The position numbers and the translations under genes were made by a program. A DNA stretch of 64,000 nucleotides, taken from assembly GCF_009720735.1 (NCBI RefSeq), contig NZ_WNKU01000016.1, forward strand, positions 21,240 to 85,239. Direction: 5' to 3'. Source of the DNA: Heliobacterium mobile. Its GTDB lineage: Bacteria > Bacillota > Desulfitobacteriia > Heliobacteriales > Heliobacteriaceae. Below are positions 61,384-64,000 of the stretch, piece by piece (the first letter of the stretch is position 1; each line of letters starts with the position of its first letter). The notes beneath the pieces are model-generated. The model did no database searches. It had not been told where the DNA came from and saw nothing but the letters and a program-made list of their open reading frames with translations.

Positions 61384-63390
61384 ATGGACGATGGTATAGA
61401 AAGGCAAATTAGCAATAGGAACTGGGTATTTAATACAGAAAAAAGCGTAAAAGCCAGACCTGTAGTAGGCAAAGATGGGACAATATATATATGTTCGTTA
61501 GATTGTCGTCTTTATGCCTTGCGTGCAGACGGAAGCCTAAAATGGTCTTTCCGAACTGAAGGACCGATATACTCCGCTCCGGAAATTTCAGAAGACGGAA
61601 AAATATTCTTTGGAACATATGATAGGCGTCTATATTCCATAAGTCCAGATGGAAAATTGATGTGGTCATTTCTTTCTGAGGGGCCAATCAATTCTTCTGT
61701 ATTGATTAGTGAAAAGGGTACAGTATATTTCGGAACTTTGGATGGCGCCCTTTATGCACTTACAATTGAAGGGAAGTTGAAGTGGAAATACCAGACAAAT
61801 GACGGTATTTATTCTACTCCGATTTTGATGACTGATCGGTCATCAGTTTGTTTTGGTTCCCTAGATGGAAATATATATGCCATAAGTGCAGACGGCGTTT
61901 TAAAATGGTTAGTTGAAACAGAAGGTCCGGTTTATGCATCTCCGAGTATTGACAAAGAGGGAACTGTTTATATTGGATCTTGGGATAATAAGTTTTATGC
62001 GATAGATAATAAAGGTAATGTTCGATGGACATTTCTTGCGGAAGCTGCGATTCATCACAAAGCTGTGATAAGTAATGAAGAATTAATATATATTGGTTGT
62101 CTAAATGGTTTTATATATTCGTTATCACTTAACGGTGAGATTAAAAGTAAAGTCAAAATTGGATCAAACCTGTTTACTGGACCTGCTAAAGACACTGAAG
62201 GTAGGATGTATATAGGGACTATACAGCAAACCTTACTGGTCTTGTCGCCAGATAAAAAAATTAAATTTGAAATGCCTGTAGAAATGCCTATCCAGACAGA
62301 AGTAACCTGTAGTCGAGATGGTTCAATTTATTACGGTACAGATAATGGAGTTGCCTCGATAAATAATCTTCAGCTAAGGCGGTTTAATTGGGTTTTTCAT
62401 ACAGGAGCACAATTTCACAGTAGTCCTATAGTACGAGAAGATGGGGTAGTATATGTAGGCTCTTATGACCATAATTTGTATGCACTAACACCCAAAGGTC
62501 AAGTGGATTGGTTTTTTAGAACGGATGGTATTATATACTCCACACCTATAATAGACGAACATGGGGGAATATATTTTGGAAGTTTCGATAACTATGTATA
62601 TGCTTTATACACAGATGGAAAGCTGAAATGGAGATATGCCACTCACGGACCGGTTTTTTCATCACCTGTTATAGGGAAAAATGGTATTATATATATCGGT
62701 TCTAGAGATAATCACTTATACGCGATTAATTCTGATGGCGTGTCTCAATGGAGTTATAAAACGGATGATGAAATATTCGGTTCTCCTATTATTGGTCCGG
62801 ATGAAACAATTTATATTGGATCAGATGATGGAAAACTTTATGCAATACATCAAGATGGAGCGATGAAGTGGTACTTTAAAACCGAAGGTAAAATACGTGC
62901 GACACCCACGTTAGGGTACGACGGGACGATTTTCTTTGGATCTTACGACAAGAAGATATATGCAATCACTCAGAATGGAGACTTGAAATGGAGTTTGGAT
63001 GTACAGGGTGCAATCCTAACTATTAAACGATCCGATAATTTGTTGCTTGTTGGGACGGAGGAGGGAATACTCTACTGTATTTCGACAAAAGGTGAGGTTA
63101 AATGGACATTTAAAGCAGAGGGAGCAATATACTCTTCACCACTGGTTTATAATGAATTGATTTATCTGGGAACTTTTGATAAAAAACTTTACGCCATTGA
63201 TCTAAACGGAAAAAAACGATGGTCACTTCTAGTAGGTGACGAAATTGTAGCGTCTGCTAATATCGTTAAAGATACACTGTATATAGGCTCCAGAAGCGGT
63301 TTTTATTCAATAACTCAAGTTTCGCAGATCAAAAATCGCGTTAAGCCTTTAACCAGTATAGGAATTTCGCAATTAAATTCTGGTGCTTGA
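61384..63390 (+). CDS. Cytoplasmic PQQ-like beta-propeller protein with 16 repeats
   Basis: A 668-residue protein of about 40-residue repeats (DGTIYxGSxDxxLYALxxDGxLKWxFxTEGPIYSSPxI type). I count 16: eight at about 15-330 and eight at about 345-660. Repeats 1 and 9 share a Trp-Val-Phe start (NWVFNTE and NWVFHTG), so the gene looks like a duplicated 8-repeat block, i.e. two 8-bladed propellers. Repeats 7, 8 and 14 are degenerate. There is no signal peptide, unlike BamB-like proteins. Codon use is visibly more AT-rich than in all neighbours. PQQ-like propellers usually bind proteins or ligands; function here is unknown. GGGG lies before ATG 61384. An insertion sequence begins right after its stop. 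Confidence 0.85.
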   Translation: MDDGIERQISNRNWVFNTEKSVKARPVVGKDGTIYICSLDCRLYALRADGSLKWSFRTEGPIYSAPEISEDGKIFFGTYDRRLYSISPDGKLMWSFLSEGPINSSVLISEKGTVYFGTLDGALYALTIEGKLKWKYQTNDGIYSTPILMTDRSSVCFGSLDGNIYAISADGVLKWLVETEGPVYASPSIDKEGTVYIGSWDNKFYAIDNKGNVRWTFLAEAAIHHKAVISNEELIYIGCLNGFIYSLSLNGEIKSKVKIGSNLFTGPAKDTEGRMYIGTIQQTLLVLSPDKKIKFEMPVEMPIQTEVTCSRDGSIYYGTDNGVASINNLQLRRFNWVFHTGAQFHSSPIVREDGVVYVGSYDHNLYALTPKGQVDWFFRTDGIIYSTPIIDEHGGIYFGSFDNYVYALYTDGKLKWRYATHGPVFSSPVIGKNGIIYIGSRDNHLYAINSDGVSQWSYKTDDEIFGSPIIGPDETIYIGSDDGKLYAIHQDGAMKWYFKTEGKIRATPTLGYDGTIFFGSYDKKIYAITQNGDLKWSLDVQGAILTIKRSDNLLLVGTEEGILYCISTKGEVKWTFKAEGAIYSSPLVYNELIYLGTFDKKLYAIDLNGKKRWSLLVGDEIVASANIVKDTLYIGSRSGFYSITQVSQIKNRVKPLTSIGISQLNSGA

Positions 63391-63399
63391 CATAGAAAA

Positions 63400-63459
63400 A
63401 CACCTCTACGACTGGTAAAGTGAAGTTACCGCTAACTAAACGCTACCAGAGAGAGGTGT
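63400..63459 (+). repeat. Inverted repeat in the IS leader
   Basis: ACACCTCT (63400-63407) pairs with AGAGGTGT (63452-63459), and CTGGTA (63412-63417) pairs with TACCAG (63444-63449). It ends 8 nt before the transposase ATG, so it could limit translation of read-through transcripts. Confidence 0.6.
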
Positions 63460-63467
63460 CACTCCCT

Positions 63468-64000
63468 ATGATAGAGCAAAAGGGTCAAGTCGATCAACTC
63501 CCGAATGACATTCGCGGTGCTTTTTCTGAATTAAAAATTGGCAAACATCTTCGCCAGGCTGGCATTTGTAAGAGTAATGGTTTTTCGTGTTTTTATCTTT
63601 TTCAAGTTGCTTTCTTATTGATTTTCCGTCATAAGACATGGCACAAATTACTACAGAGCAGTAAAGGTGAACTCTTTCCCGGAAAAGATGCGATTTATCG
63701 CTTCCTCAACTCCCCTCATTACGGATGGCGTAAGTTTCTTTCCTCGTTAAGCACGGAGAGGATTTCCGCTATGAAGCGACTTACTTCGGACAAACGCGTA
63801 TGTTGTTTCATTGTGGACGATTCCATTTTTAGTCGAAATCGCAGTAAATGTGTCGAGTTATTAGCGAGAGTCCATGATCACGCAGCCGGGCAATTTGTCC
63901 GTGGATTTCGCATGCTCACGCTGGGTTGGAGTGATGGGCATAGCTTTCTTCCCATTGATTTTTCCCTGTTAAGTTCCCAAAAAGTAACCAACCGAATTGG
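63468..64000 (+). CDS. IS4-type DDE transposase (partial)
   Basis: An open frame from ATG 63468 runs to the right edge (177 codons). The sequence FIVDDSIFSRNRSKCVELLA, followed by HDHAAGQFVRGFRMLTLGWS and DGHSFLPIDFSLLSS, is typical of IS4-type DDE transposases; VDDS holds the first catalytic Asp. The N-terminal part (FRHKTWHKLLQSSKGELFPG, DAIYRFLNSPHYGWRKFLSS) also fits. The second catalytic Asp and the Glu are outside the window. GAGAGGTG lies about 9-16 nt before the ATG. The frame is intact so far, so activity is possible. Confidence 0.85.
   Translation, partial: MIEQKGQVDQLPNDIRGAFSELKIGKHLRQAGICKSNGFSCFYLFQVAFLLIFRHKTWHKLLQSSKGELFPGKDAIYRFLNSPHYGWRKFLSSLSTERISAMKRLTSDKRVCCFIVDDSIFSRNRSKCVELLARVHDHAAGQFVRGFRMLTLGWSDGHSFLPIDFSLLSSQKVTNRI

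Larger units (their letters stand above)
63391..64000 (+). mobile_element. IS4-type insertion sequence, left part (runs off the window)
   Basis: A transposase gene begins at 63468 and is cut by the right edge. The left IS boundary should lie close to 63391, just after the propeller stop codon, but I cannot define the terminal repeat without the right end. The upstream 63400-63459 can fold as a paired leader. Confidence 0.8.

Overview
The window looks like chromosomal DNA of a motile, anaerobic, Gram-positive-lineage bacterium of the Clostridia, most like heliobacteria or related Peptococcales. This is inferred from the gene families: S-layer (SLH) and stalk (copper amine oxidase N-terminal-like) domain proteins, SLAP-domain proteins, comFA/comFC, degS/degU, and a Bacillus-like late flagellar cluster (yvyF-flgM-flgN-flgK-flgL-yviE-fliW-csrA-hag). 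Shine-Dalgarno sites are strong, TTG and GTG starts are frequent, and sigma-A and sigma-28 promoters are recognisable. I see no rRNA, tRNA or CRISPR array.

Layout. (1) 1-5.2 kb, minus strand: a partial secreted protein, a large SLH/FecR/carboxypeptidase-regulatory surface protein, and a CHASE2 adenylate cyclase with a CRP-like palindrome at its start. (2) 5.4-25.6 kb: a flagellin lysine methylase (fliB), then a cell-surface block. This block holds three paralogous two-module secreted proteins, a 1,931-residue Big/Ig-like protein with nine tandem repeats, an M6 metalloprotease, a TPR/PKD/stalk protein, a stalk-domain protein, a lipoprotein and two cytoplasmic SLAP-domain paralogues. (3) 25.7-38.4 kb: envelope glycan genes (two glycosyltransferases, MurJ, an O-antigen-ligase-like membrane protein, a TagO/WecA-like transferase, a sugar epimerase, a phosphohexomutase), with fabZ, a DUF4330 protein, an SH3b membrane protein and a small AbrB-like regulator. 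(4) 38.7-45.1 kb: a heptad-repeat coiled-coil protein, the DegS/DegU two-component pair and the ComFA/ComFC competence proteins. (5) 45.2-61.3 kb: late flagellar genes with two flagellins, FliD, a FliT-like protein, FliS, a Maf glycosyltransferase, FlaG, an unknown protein and a FlaA1/PseB-like sugar-nucleotide dehydratase. (6) 61.4-64 kb: an AT-rich gene for a 16-repeat beta-propeller protein, followed at once by the left part of an IS4-type insertion sequence that runs off the window.

How it works together. The flagellar block makes filament and hook-junction proteins under sigma-28 (five candidate promoters are visible), restrained by FlgM. The fliW-csrA pair sits directly ahead of flagellin 1, whose leader has a GGA-loop hairpin and a GGA-containing ribosome site, the hallmarks of CsrA translational repression. 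FliB, Maf and the dehydratase suggest flagellin that is both methylated and glycosylated. The surface block is the least understood part. It combines a modular secreted-protein family with two SLAP proteins, a family linked in Bacillus to S-layer export by the accessory Sec pathway, although no secA2 or secY2 gene lies in the window.
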